Positions 6,953 to 14,628 of a stretch of 64,000 bases of DNA are shown here, piece after piece. This DNA comes from Lacrimispora saccharolytica (lineage in GTDB: Bacteria > Bacillota > Clostridia > Lachnospirales > Lachnospiraceae): the NCBI GenBank assembly GCA_016899975.1, contig JACJJN010000008.1, forward strand, positions 48,345 through 112,344, in the 5' to 3' direction. Position numbers and translations under genes: made by a program. Position 1 is the stretch's first letter; the number at the start of each line of letters is the position of its first letter. Below the pieces are notes generated by a model that had not been told where the DNA came from, did no database searches, and saw only the letters and a program-made list of their open reading frames with translations.

Positions 6953-8689
6953 ATGATAAAGACAAGATTGATCCAACTGCTTTCTCATGCAGGAAAGTAT
7001 ATTGTGTACAATGTCCTGTGGCAGTGGTTCGCGCTGCTGTGTCAGATCGCAGTTGTGTTTTCCATCACGGCTCTGCTGGAAGGAGCGGTGACAGGGAACC
7101 TTCAGACACAGGATATGGTCCGGACAGCGGCTGTGTTTGCCGCTGCGGCACTGATTCGATTTGGCTGTGACAGGGGGGCGGCACATGCGTCCTTTGCGGC
7201 CAGCGTAGATGTGAAGAGAATACTGAGAGAAAAGATTTATGACAAGCTGCTGCGCCTCGGGGCGTCCTACAGGGAACAGACAGCGACTTCTGAGGTGGTG
7301 CAGATGGCTGCCGAGGGAGTGGAACAGCTGGAAACGTATTTCGGGCGTTATCTGCCTCAGCTGTTTTACAGCCTGCTGGCTCCTGTGACACTGTTTGCGG
7401 TTCTGAGCTTTGTGAGCCTGAAGGCAAGCGTGGTACTGCTGATCTGTGTGCCGCTGATCCCGATTTCGATTGTTGCGGTGCAGAAGTTTGCAAAAAGATT
7501 GCTGAGCAGGTACTGGGGCGTTTATACAGGACTGGGTGACAGTTTTCTGGAAAATCTTCAGGGGCTGACTACCCTGAAAATTTATCAGGCGGATGGTCAG
7601 AAAGCTGAGGAGATGGACCAAAAGGCGGAACGGTTCCGAAATATCACGATGAAGGTGCTGACCATGCAGCTGAATTCCACCAGTGTCATGGACATTGTGG
7701 CGTATGGGGGAGCGGCGGCAGGAATGATCGTAGCGGTGAGTGAATATCTGTCCGGAACGCTGAGCTTTGCGGGAGCGCTGACGATCATCCTGCTGGCTTC
7801 GGAATTTTTCATCCCGCTGCGTCTGCTTGGCTCTTTCTTCCATATTGCCATGAACGGAATGGCGGCAAGCGACAAAATTTTCTGCCTTCTGGATTTGCCG
7901 GAACCGGAGAAAGGGACGAAGGAGTCGGGTGGAAGCAGTCTGGATGTAGATTTTGAGAATGTATCGTTCTCCTATGAGGAAGACCGGCAGATCCTGAAAG
8001 AGATCAGTTTCCGGATCCCGGCAGGGTCTATGGTTTCTCTGGTAGGAGAATCCGGATGCGGAAAAAGTACGGCTGCAGCGGTGCTGATGGGAAGAAACAG
8101 GGGCTATCAGGGGAGTGTGCGCCTGGGAGGTGTGGAGCTTTCTGAGGTGTCCGAGGAGAGCCTGATGAAATCAGTGACCCGTGTGGCTCATAACAGTTAT
8201 CTGTTTAAAGGAACGGTGGAAGAAAATCTGCGGATGGGCAAGCCGGACGCAAACCGGCAGGAAATGATCGCAGTGCTGAGAAAAGTGAATCTCTGGGGAT
8301 TCCTTGAGGCACAGGAGGGACTGGATACCAAGATCCAGGAAAAGGGAAGCAATTTCTCTGGCGGCCAGTGTCAGAGGCTCGCGCTTGCCAGAGCGCTCCT
8401 GCATGATACTCCGGTTTATATTTTTGACGAGGCAACCTCCAATATCGATGTGGAGAGTGAGGAGATGATCATGGAGGTGATCCGTGAGCTGGCGAAGACC
8501 CGCACGGTTCTGCTGATCTCCCACCGCCTTGCCAATGTGGTGACATCTGACTGCATCTATATGATGGTTCAGGGCGAAATCCGGGAAGCCGGCACACACC
8601 AGGAACTGATGCAGAAGGACGGAAGCTATCAGAAGCTGTTTGAGAGCCAGCAGAAGCTGGAAAATTACAGAAGGAGGGCGTCAAGATGA
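6953..8689 (+). CDS. CydD-like ABC exporter half (fused permease/ATPase)
   Basis: A 578-residue half-transporter: a six-helix type IV permease domain (about 1-310) followed by a nucleotide-binding domain. The permease segments GRYLPQLFYSLLAPVTLF, FLENLQGLTTLKIYQ and ASEFFIPLRLLGSFFHIAMNG follow the CydD pattern. The ATPase has Walker A GESGCGKST, signature SGGQCQRLALARA, Walker B VYIFDEATSNID and the switch His in ISHRLANV. CydDC of E. coli exports cysteine/glutathione and supports heme protein assembly; whether this pair does so is unknown because no cytochrome bd genes are visible. It overlaps the next ABC gene by 4 bp, so the two halves surely form a heterodimer. Confidence 0.85.
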   Translation: MIKTRLIQLLSHAGKYIVYNVLWQWFALLCQIAVVFSITALLEGAVTGNLQTQDMVRTAAVFAAAALIRFGCDRGAAHASFAASVDVKRILREKIYDKLLRLGASYREQTATSEVVQMAAEGVEQLETYFGRYLPQLFYSLLAPVTLFAVLSFVSLKASVVLLICVPLIPISIVAVQKFAKRLLSRYWGVYTGLGDSFLENLQGLTTLKIYQADGQKAEEMDQKAERFRNITMKVLTMQLNSTSVMDIVAYGGAAAGMIVAVSEYLSGTLSFAGALTIILLASEFFIPLRLLGSFFHIAMNGMAASDKIFCLLDLPEPEKGTKESGGSSLDVDFENVSFSYEEDRQILKEISFRIPAGSMVSLVGESGCGKSTAAAVLMGRNRGYQGSVRLGGVELSEVSEESLMKSVTRVAHNSYLFKGTVEENLRMGKPDANRQEMIAVLRKVNLWGFLEAQEGLDTKIQEKGSNFSGGQCQRLALARALLHDTPVYIFDEATSNIDVESEEMIMEVIRELAKTRTVLLISHRLANVVTSDCIYMMVQGEIREAGTHQELMQKDGSYQKLFESQQKLENYRRRASR

Positions 8690-10377
8690 AGAAAAGAAGA
8701 AACGGAATCCAGATCATGGGAAGCCTGATTGGTCTTGTGAAACCGCTGATCCATATCATGCTGGCGGCGATCGTGCTGGGCGTGATCGGCTACCTTTGCG
8801 CCATTTTTCTGACGATCCTTGCCGGAAGCGCCATGGTGCGCGGCCTGGTGTCACAGATGCCTGTGCAGCTGCAGGGCGGTCTGTTTGACGGAATTTCTTT
8901 TACGGGAATCTTTGTCCTTCTGGTTGTCCTTGCGGTTCTTCGAGGTGTGTTTCATTATATGGAACAATACTGCAATCACTTTATCGCGTTTAAGCTGCTG
9001 GCAATCATCCGCCATAAGGTGTTTGCCGCTCTGCGTACCCTCTGTCCGGCGAAGCTGGAAGGAAGAGATAAGGGAAACCTGATCTCCATCATCACAACAG
9101 ATATTGAGCTGCTGGAAGTCTTTTATGCCCATACGATCTCACCGATCGCCATCGCGATCCTCACCTCCCTGGTGATGACCTTGTTTATCGGAAGCTGGCA
9201 TCCTCTGGCAGGCGTGCTGGCGCTGGCGGCTTATGGGGTTGTCGGAGCAGTCCTTCCTATTTGGAATGGAAAGCGTGGAGGAACGAAGGGAATGGAATTC
9301 CGGACAGAATTCGGAAATCTGAACAGCTTTGTGCTGGATTCCCTGCGCGGTCTCGATGAGACGATCCAGTATGGACAGGGAGAAACACGTAAGGAACAGA
9401 TGAGCGAGCGCTCCCGGAAACTGGGGGAGATGCAGAGGGATCTGAGCAAAATGGAGGCGTCCCAGCGAGGGGTCACCAACCTGATGATCCTGGTCTTTTC
9501 CTTTGCGATGCTGTTTCTGACGATGTATCTGTATCAGAACGGTCAGGTGGGATTTGACGCGGTGGTGATCTGTACGATCGCGATGATGGGCTCTTTCGGT
9601 CCGGTGGTGGCGTTGTCCAGCCTTTCCAACAATCTGAATCAGACTCTCGCCAGCGGGGAGCGTGTCCTTTCCATTCTGGAAGAGGAATCGCAGGTGAAGG
9701 AGATCACGGACGGATGCCAGGTGGAATTTTCCGGCGCGTCCTGTGAACATGTGGATTTCTCTTATGAGGACGAGCAGATCCTGAAAGATTATTCCATCGA
9801 TTTCCGGCCGGGCCAGATCGTGGGCATTCATGGAAGCAGCGGTTCCGGAAAATCTACACTTCTGAAACTTCTGATGCGGTTCTGGGATGTACAGAGCGGT
9901 ACGGTGAAGATTTCCGATGAAAATATCCGGAAGATCAACACGGCAAATCTGAGGAATATGGAATCCTACGTGACACAGGAGACTTACCTGTTCCATGATT
10001 CGATTGCCAACAACATTGCGGTGGGAAAACCGGGTGCTTCCCGGGAGGAGATCATGGAGGCGGCGAAAAAGGCTTCGATCCATGAGTTTATTCTTTCTCT
10101 GCCGAACGGTTATGATACGGAGGTCGGAGAACTGGGAGATACGCTTTCCGGAGGCGAACGCCAGCGGATCGGGATTGCCCGCGCCTTTCTCCATGATGCG
10201 CCGTTCCTTCTGCTGGACGAGCCGACCAGTAATCTGGATTCTCTGAACGAAGGAATTATCCTGCACTCTCTGAATGAGACGTGCCGGGAAAAAACGGTTG
10301 TTCTGGTCTCTCACCGGAAATCCACGATGGGCATTGCCGATGTAGTCTATGAGATGGAAAACGGGAGAGTTTCCTGA
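8686..10377 (+). CDS. CydC-like ABC exporter half (fused permease/ATPase)
   Basis: A 563-residue partner of the preceding half-transporter. The permease domain spans about residues 1-310 and includes the FFAHTISPIAIAIL-like loop (here FYAHTISPIAIAILTS) seen in CydC-type subunits. The ATPase has Walker A GSSGSGKST, signature LSGGERQRIGIARAF, Walker B FLLLDEPTSNLD and the switch His in VSHRKST. Both ATP sites look intact, so nothing suggests a degenerate site. The start ATG overlaps the previous stop (ATGA). A strong bidirectional hairpin ends the operon. The substrate is unproven; the shared operon with the YgbA-like protein hints at redox, heme or NO-related stress. Confidence 0.85.
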   Translation: MKKRRNGIQIMGSLIGLVKPLIHIMLAAIVLGVIGYLCAIFLTILAGSAMVRGLVSQMPVQLQGGLFDGISFTGIFVLLVVLAVLRGVFHYMEQYCNHFIAFKLLAIIRHKVFAALRTLCPAKLEGRDKGNLISIITTDIELLEVFYAHTISPIAIAILTSLVMTLFIGSWHPLAGVLALAAYGVVGAVLPIWNGKRGGTKGMEFRTEFGNLNSFVLDSLRGLDETIQYGQGETRKEQMSERSRKLGEMQRDLSKMEASQRGVTNLMILVFSFAMLFLTMYLYQNGQVGFDAVVICTIAMMGSFGPVVALSSLSNNLNQTLASGERVLSILEEESQVKEITDGCQVEFSGASCEHVDFSYEDEQILKDYSIDFRPGQIVGIHGSSGSGKSTLLKLLMRFWDVQSGTVKISDENIRKINTANLRNMESYVTQETYLFHDSIANNIAVGKPGASREEIMEAAKKASIHEFILSLPNGYDTEVGELGDTLSGGERQRIGIARAFLHDAPFLLLDEPTSNLDSLNEGIILHSLNETCREKTVVLVSHRKSTMGIADVVYEMENGRVS

Positions 10378-10410
10378 AAAAACGTGGGAAACAATTTGAC
10401 ATGATAGCGA

Positions 10411-10455
10411 AAGGCGTATGCCTGCAGGAGAAACTTGCAGCATACGCCTTTTGTT
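10411..10455. terminator. Bidirectional terminator between convergent genes
   Basis: AAGGCGTATG (10411-10420) pairs perfectly with CATACGCCTT (10441-10450), with inner GCAG/CTGC pairing. The T-run on the + side and the A/T-rich side on the minus strand let it serve both the ABC operon and the AI-2E gene. Confidence 0.85.
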
Positions 10456-11665
10456 ATGAAAAGTTATTTTTTTCCTGAATGGGTTCCTGTTGCTCTTTCG
10501 GAGTGTCGGAATCGTTTCTGATCTGGGGTGCCCGAACCACTTTCTTTTTCCGTTCTGCCCGATGTACGTCATCGCGGATCAGCTGGTAAACAGAAGCGGC
10601 AAGCGGAACGCCAAGGAGCATGCCCGGGATTCCGGCAAATCCTCCGCCGACAGTGACAGCGGCGATCACCCAGATGCCGGGGAGTCCGATGGAGGAACCG
10701 ACGGTTCTTGGGTAGATCACATTGCCTTCTATCTGCTGAAGCACTACAATAAAAACGATAAATCCAAGTGCCTGAAGCGGATTGACCGTAAAAATCATAA
10801 AAGCGCCGATGGCTGCGCCCAGATATGCACCCAGGATTGGAATCAGGGCGGTGGCCGCGATCGTTGCGCCGACCATCAGAGCGTACGGGAAACGGAAAAG
10901 TGTCATGCCAATCGTACAGAGCACGCCGAGAATGATCGCTTCAAGAAACTGACCGATAATGAAGTTCTGGAATTTCGTGTTTAAGATGTTGAGGATATAT
11001 CCCAAACGGATGGTAAAACTGCGTCCAAGATAACGGCTGCAGAGTCTGCGGAACTGGCTGATCAGCTTTTCCTTTCCAAACAGCAGATAAAGAGCAAAGA
11101 TGACAGCAAAGACAGAGTCCATCACAATGCCCGCTACAGAACCGAAGACATTGAAGGCAGATCCCAGAATTCCGCTGACACCCTGGATGATAAAGTTCAT
11201 CACTTTCTGAACCGTATCCTGGATGTTCACTTCTTTCCTGACGAATTGATTGAGGTAAGAAGGAAAATCTTCGGAGTTTTCCATCAGCCATTCCTGTCCA
11301 ATCTGAAGATATGCAATCACTTCCTTGATGATCAGAGAGAATGCATTGATCAGTTCAGGGATCACCATCCGAATAATAAATGCTGCCGCAAGGAGAATAA
11401 AAATGATGGAAAGAAAAATACAGACAGGTCTGCGGCTTTTTATGATATATTTATTCGTACTCTGTGGAAAATAACGTTTTTCCAGAGCTTTCATAGGGAT
11501 GTTTAACGTAAAGGCGATAGCGGCGCCGACAATCAGGGGAAGGATGATGCCCCAGAGTCTTCCGATTATACTCAGAAGCACGTCGAAATATTTGATGCCA
11601 AGAATGAAAAGCGCTGCGAGAATAAAGATCTGGATCAGACGGAGATCCTTTTTGTTTGGTTTCAT
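10454..11665 (-). CDS. AI-2E family (PerM/TqsA-type) transporter
   Basis: A 403-residue membrane protein of the AI-2E/DUF20 family, whose members include the AI-2 exporter TqsA and Na+/H+ antiporter-like proteins. Eight or so hydrophobic segments are visible, with family motifs near GAAIAFTLNIPMKALEK in the first third and PILGAYLGAAIGAFMIF plus QQIEGNVIYPRTVGSSIGLPGIWV in the last third. The start was placed at 11665 because the ATG is preceded by GGAGGC at proper spacing; the frame is open further upstream without a ribosome site. The charged tail (EQQEPIQEKNN) is cytoplasmic. The substrate is uncertain. Confidence 0.85.
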   Translation of the reverse strand: MKPNKKDLRLIQIFILAALFILGIKYFDVLLSIIGRLWGIILPLIVGAAIAFTLNIPMKALEKRYFPQSTNKYIIKSRRPVCIFLSIIFILLAAAFIIRMVIPELINAFSLIIKEVIAYLQIGQEWLMENSEDFPSYLNQFVRKEVNIQDTVQKVMNFIIQGVSGILGSAFNVFGSVAGIVMDSVFAVIFALYLLFGKEKLISQFRRLCSRYLGRSFTIRLGYILNILNTKFQNFIIGQFLEAIILGVLCTIGMTLFRFPYALMVGATIAATALIPILGAYLGAAIGAFMIFTVNPLQALGFIVFIVVLQQIEGNVIYPRTVGSSIGLPGIWVIAAVTVGGGFAGIPGMLLGVPLAASVYQLIRDDVHRAERKKKVVRAPQIRNDSDTPKEQQEPIQEKNNFS

Positions 11666-11760
11666 GAAATGCCTCCTGTAAAATATGGGTGAATAACTTT
11701 TATTATAGCCTATCAGGAAGAGAAAGACAAGGCGTATCGCCACTAACAGGATGAAAACAC

Positions 11761-11894
11761 GTAACAGTTCAGCCTTGCTGAACCGTTACATGCAAAATCC
11801 ATTGAAAATCGCCGTCGGCGATGGGATTTTGCACTCCTGAATCACGTTCTTACGGTCTGCGCAGTATGTGCGCAGACCTGGGCGGAACTATTAC
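11761..11894 (-). mobile_element. 134-bp MITE, copy A
   Basis: The element runs from GTAACAGTTCAGCC to GGCGGAACTATTAC, which are imperfect terminal inverted repeats. It is flanked by the perfect 8-bp direct repeat GAAAACAC (11753-11760 and 11895-11902), the hallmark of transposition. Inside are three successive hairpins, the middle one with the TGCAAAATCC/GGATTTTGCA stem and the last with GGTCTGCGCA/TGCGCAGACC. The reverse complement of copy B (24340-24473) has the same length and differs at about 8 of 134 positions. There is no coding capacity. GTAA ends with 8-bp duplications resemble IS66-family ends, so mobilisation in trans by such an element is plausible. It lies just upstream of a perfect promoter. 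Confidence 0.88.
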
Positions 11895-11910
11895 GAAAAC
11901 ACATCCGTCA

Positions 11911-11939
11911 TTGACAAGATGAAAACACAGAAGTATAAT
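11911..11939 (+). promoter_or_regulatory. Consensus sigma-A promoter of the cobalamin-type leader
   Basis: A perfect TTGACA (11911-11916), a 17-bp spacer and a perfect TATAAT (11934-11939) lie 9 bp beyond the right target repeat of MITE copy A. Confidence 0.85.
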
Positions 11940-11945
11940 GAATAA

Positions 11946-12217
11946 GGTTCATTCAAAGGGCGGTAGTGTGCATTGCGGGGCAATTGCCGTACCAGAGGAT
12001 GAGCAGAAGGATAATAGAATAAAAAACAGATGCGATGAGGAATGTAAAAGCGGTACAGTAACTCTTAATCATAAGTCCGGTGAAAGTCCGGCACAGATGC
12101 CGTGAGTGGTGGCACAAGTCGGTGAGATGGTCGTATTAATCATGCAGGAAATTCCCAGGTGGCAGTCTGTTTTTTACAATTTTGCAGATACCTGTTCCGG
12201 AAGGAATGGGTTTTTTT
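11946..12217 (+). promoter_or_regulatory. Probable cobalamin riboswitch leader with terminator
   Basis: The leader after the perfect promoter contains AAGTCCGGTGAAAGTCCGG followed by CACAG, then GCCGTGAGTGG (about 12072-12112). This resembles the GGUGAAA-UCCGG-CACAG-CCGC core of cobalamin riboswitches. A diverged B12-box-like AAGTCGGTGAGATGGTC follows at about 12116-12132. A hairpin ACC-TTCC/GGAA-GGT (12189-12210) with seven Ts makes an expression platform. Downstream genes encode a Fe3+/B12-type ABC importer, which fits. The B12 box is weak, so the ligand is not certain. Confidence 0.5.
12189..12217 (+). terminator. Terminator hairpin of the leader
   Basis: ACC..TTCC pairs with GGAA..GGT around a short loop, with a TG/TG internal mismatch, and runs directly into T7. 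Repeat copy R1 begins in this T-tract. Confidence 0.6.
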
Positions 12218-12340
12218 CTTTCATAGGAAGTACTTTCCTATGAAAGAAAAAGGCTCCGCGAGGATCACACTGCGGCGGAGTGGAAGAGGTCGCTTATGCG
12301 ATCCGCCGAAGGCGGAGAATCCTGAAAGCAGGATTCTTTC
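12211..12340 (+). repeat. Five-hairpin post-terminator repeat, copy R1
   Basis: T7 is followed by CTTTCATAGGAA/TTCCTATGAAAG, CTCCGC/GCGGAG, GTCGC/GCGAT, CCGCC/GGCGG and AATCCTG/CAGGATT stems in tandem. It closely matches copies at 29924 and 41421. It sits between the leader terminator and the coding sequence at 12384, so read-through mRNA carries it. Confidence 0.85.
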
Positions 12341-12383
12341 TTAAATTTTGATAACACAGCAGATGCGTCAGATGGAGGAAATC

Positions 12384-13397
12384 ATGAAAGTTGAAAAAAA
12401 CAAGGAGTCCGGGCAGAGAGAAAAACTTCGGAAACTGCAGGAAATTGCTGCGTCTGCCAGAGATATGGAGGAAAACAGTCAGAATGTTTCCGGTATCCTG
12501 TATCAGGAGTATTCTCTGGAGTCGCGAAAGGGCAGGCAGTTTTATGAGAGCCTGGAAGATGAATGCCTTTTGAGGCTGCTGCGGGAAAGGGCGAAGGAAC
12601 TGGATCATTCTCCGTCTCAGAAAGAGGTGTTCTGGGTGTTGAGAGAATACCTTCGGAAAAGGTTCGGAAAGTGGCCCTACGCCCTGGAGGCAGCGGGGTT
12701 AAAGCGCTCTTCCGGTTCCGGCGGCAGTTCCTGGAACCAGATGGAGGAGGAAAGAAGAAGATATCACCGTCTGCTGGGAGAATTGCGCCAGGAGGCGAAG
12801 AAATTATGCCGGATTCCTCATCCCTCCGACGTTCCGGAATTGTGCGCAGAATTGAAAAAATACCAGAAAAACTGGAGCATTGTCGTACAGGATGCCGGTC
12901 TTTCTGGGGAGTTTTTTGAAAAATACGCGGTATATCAGGTGGAAGATCTGGATGAAAGATCCAGAAACTATCTGATGGAAATTCGAAGGAAGGCGGAAGA
13001 GACGGGAAGACCTCCGAGAAAAAGCGAGGTTCCGAGAGAGGTACAGGAAATACTTACGGCAAGCTGTAAAAGCTGGAGAAATGCGCTCTATCAAGTGGGG
13101 CTGGAACCGGTGGTACGGATCCATCCGTTTTCCTCTACTTATATTGATTACCGGAAAACGTCCCGTTCCCGGCAGCATAGCCGGGCTCTTTACGACTGCT
13201 GTTATCTTCTGGTAAATCCCGACGAAAGGACAGTAAGCGATCTGGAGAAGCTTCGGGAGATCCGCGAAAAACTTGGGAGAGATCCTGAAAAAAAGGAAGT
13301 CCCGAAGGAACTGTGGAAACGGCTGCAGAAAGTCTGCGGTTCCTGGACAAATGTGCTGTATCAGTTAAGGCACGGCGGAGGGTGCGGGACCCCGTGA
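12384..13397 (+). CDS. Protein with four homing-endonuclease-associated repeats
   Basis: A 337-residue basic protein without a recognisable nuclease motif. It carries four copies of a roughly 45-residue helical repeat of the kind found beside HNH homing endonucleases and thought to bind DNA. They are near residues 62-105 (SPSQKEVFWVL...FGKWPYALEAAGL), 115-165 (PHPSDVPELC...KNWSIVVQDAGL), 190-235 (RPPRKSEVPREV...KSWRNALYQVGL) and 285-330 (RDPEKKEVPKEL...GSWTNVLYQL). ATG 12384 was chosen because GGAGGA lies 5 bp upstream; in-frame starts exist back to TTG 12348. It lies between the riboswitch-like leader and the ABC importer, an unexpected place. Its role is unknown; a DNA-binding regulator is possible. 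Confidence 0.7.
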   Translation: MKVEKNKESGQREKLRKLQEIAASARDMEENSQNVSGILYQEYSLESRKGRQFYESLEDECLLRLLRERAKELDHSPSQKEVFWVLREYLRKRFGKWPYALEAAGLKRSSGSGGSSWNQMEEERRRYHRLLGELRQEAKKLCRIPHPSDVPELCAELKKYQKNWSIVVQDAGLSGEFFEKYAVYQVEDLDERSRNYLMEIRRKAEETGRPPRKSEVPREVQEILTASCKSWRNALYQVGLEPVVRIHPFSSTYIDYRKTSRSRQHSRALYDCCYLLVNPDERTVSDLEKLREIREKLGRDPEKKEVPKELWKRLQKVCGSWTNVLYQLRHGGGCGTP

Positions 13398-13461
13398 GAT
13401 TCACGGTTTCGACGATACAGTGATTCCAAAAAGGAAATACTGAAAAGGAGAAACGAAGAAA

Positions 13462-14625
13462 ATGAAACATGGAAAACTGACGAAAAGACTGACGGCAGTC
13501 GTTCTGGCTGCCGGAATGGTGATGAGCCTTGGCGCCTGCCGGAGCGGCGGCAATAACAGCGGAGACGCTGAGCGAAAAGATGCGTCCCAGATTGTACAGG
13601 AAAATCAGGTATCTGACAACAGCGCAGCGCCGTCCGACTCTTCCGGCTCTGACAGCAGCGGGGCATCGTCCGCTTCCTCTGAGACGGACCAGACGGCTGA
13701 GGGAGAGAAAACCCAGTATCCCCTCACGATCACAACTTACGGCTCAGACGGACAGGAACTGACAACGACCTATGAAAAAGCACCGGAGAAAGTTCTGGCT
13801 GTCTACCAGGGAAGTATCGAAACGATGCTGGCACTGGGGCTGGAGGATCATATTGCCGGAGCGGCAGGACTGGACAACGAAGTGCCGGACGATCAGAAGA
13901 GCGCGTTCTCCACGATCAATTATCTGGATGAATTCACCCCATCCCTTGAGACGATCACGATGATGGAACCGGATATGATCTTTTCCTGGGGCTCTCTGTT
14001 CGGAGAGAAGACACTTGGAGACGCCCAGGGATGGGTGGACAAGGGAACGAACATTTACATGAACAGCAACACCCGCCCCAGTGATGAAGCTTACAGCCGT
14101 ACGCTGGAAAATGAATATACGGACATCCTGAATATCGGTAAGATTTTTGACGTACAGGACAGAGCCAACGCGATCGTCCAGGAGATGCGGGATACGATCG
14201 AGAGCGTAAAGGAAAAGACGGCGGATATGGAAGAAAAGCCGACGACTCTGATCCTTGAAGCAGGGGACGGCAGCTTCCGCAACTATGGAGCGGCCAGCCT
14301 GGGAGGAGACATGGTGACACAGCTTGGCGGCGTTCTGGCGAATCCGGACGGCAGTTCCCTGGGAAAAGAAGATCTGATCGCGGCAGATCCCGATGTGATT
14401 TTTGTTGTTTACATGCCTTATACGGGAGATGATCCGGAAGAGGTAAAGAATGAGAACCTGAATACGATTATCGGAGACGAGTCTTTGCAGAGTCTGCAGG
14501 CGGTTCAGAATGACCGGGTGGTTCCGATCATGCTGAGTGAGATGTATGCCAGCGCAACGCGCACACAGGATGGAATCGAGACATTTGCAAAAGGATTGTA
14601 TCCGAAGCTTGATCTGGGAGAGTAA
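13462..14625 (+). CDS. Fe3+-siderophore/cobalamin-type ABC transporter, substrate-binding lipoprotein
   Basis: A 387-residue lipoprotein with a basic N-terminus, a hydrophobic core and lipobox MSLGAC (Cys27 would be lipidated). A Ser/Asp-rich linker (about residues 30-75) precedes a class III binding-protein domain (BtuF/FhuD fold): EKAPEKVLAVYQGSIETMLALGL, a PSLETITMMEPDMIFSW segment, and AADPDVIFVVYMPYTG in the C-terminal lobe. It captures the ligand outside the membrane and delivers it to the permease encoded next. The ligand could be cobalamin or an iron chelate; the upstream leader favours cobalamin. The AGGAGA site is well placed. Confidence 0.87.
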   Translation: MKHGKLTKRLTAVVLAAGMVMSLGACRSGGNNSGDAERKDASQIVQENQVSDNSAAPSDSSGSDSSGASSASSETDQTAEGEKTQYPLTITTYGSDGQELTTTYEKAPEKVLAVYQGSIETMLALGLEDHIAGAAGLDNEVPDDQKSAFSTINYLDEFTPSLETITMMEPDMIFSWGSLFGEKTLGDAQGWVDKGTNIYMNSNTRPSDEAYSRTLENEYTDILNIGKIFDVQDRANAIVQEMRDTIESVKEKTADMEEKPTTLILEAGDGSFRNYGAASLGGDMVTQLGGVLANPDGSSLGKEDLIAADPDVIFVVYMPYTGDDPEEVKNENLNTIIGDESLQSLQAVQNDRVVPIMLSEMYASATRTQDGIETFAKGLYPKLDLGE

Positions 14626-14628
14626 ACG

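Noticed and set aside
11946..12170. Group II intron fragment (GTGAAAG... motif)
   Set aside because: No domain V fold or boundary sequences could be drawn, and no intron-encoded protein is near; a cobalamin-type leader explains the motif better.
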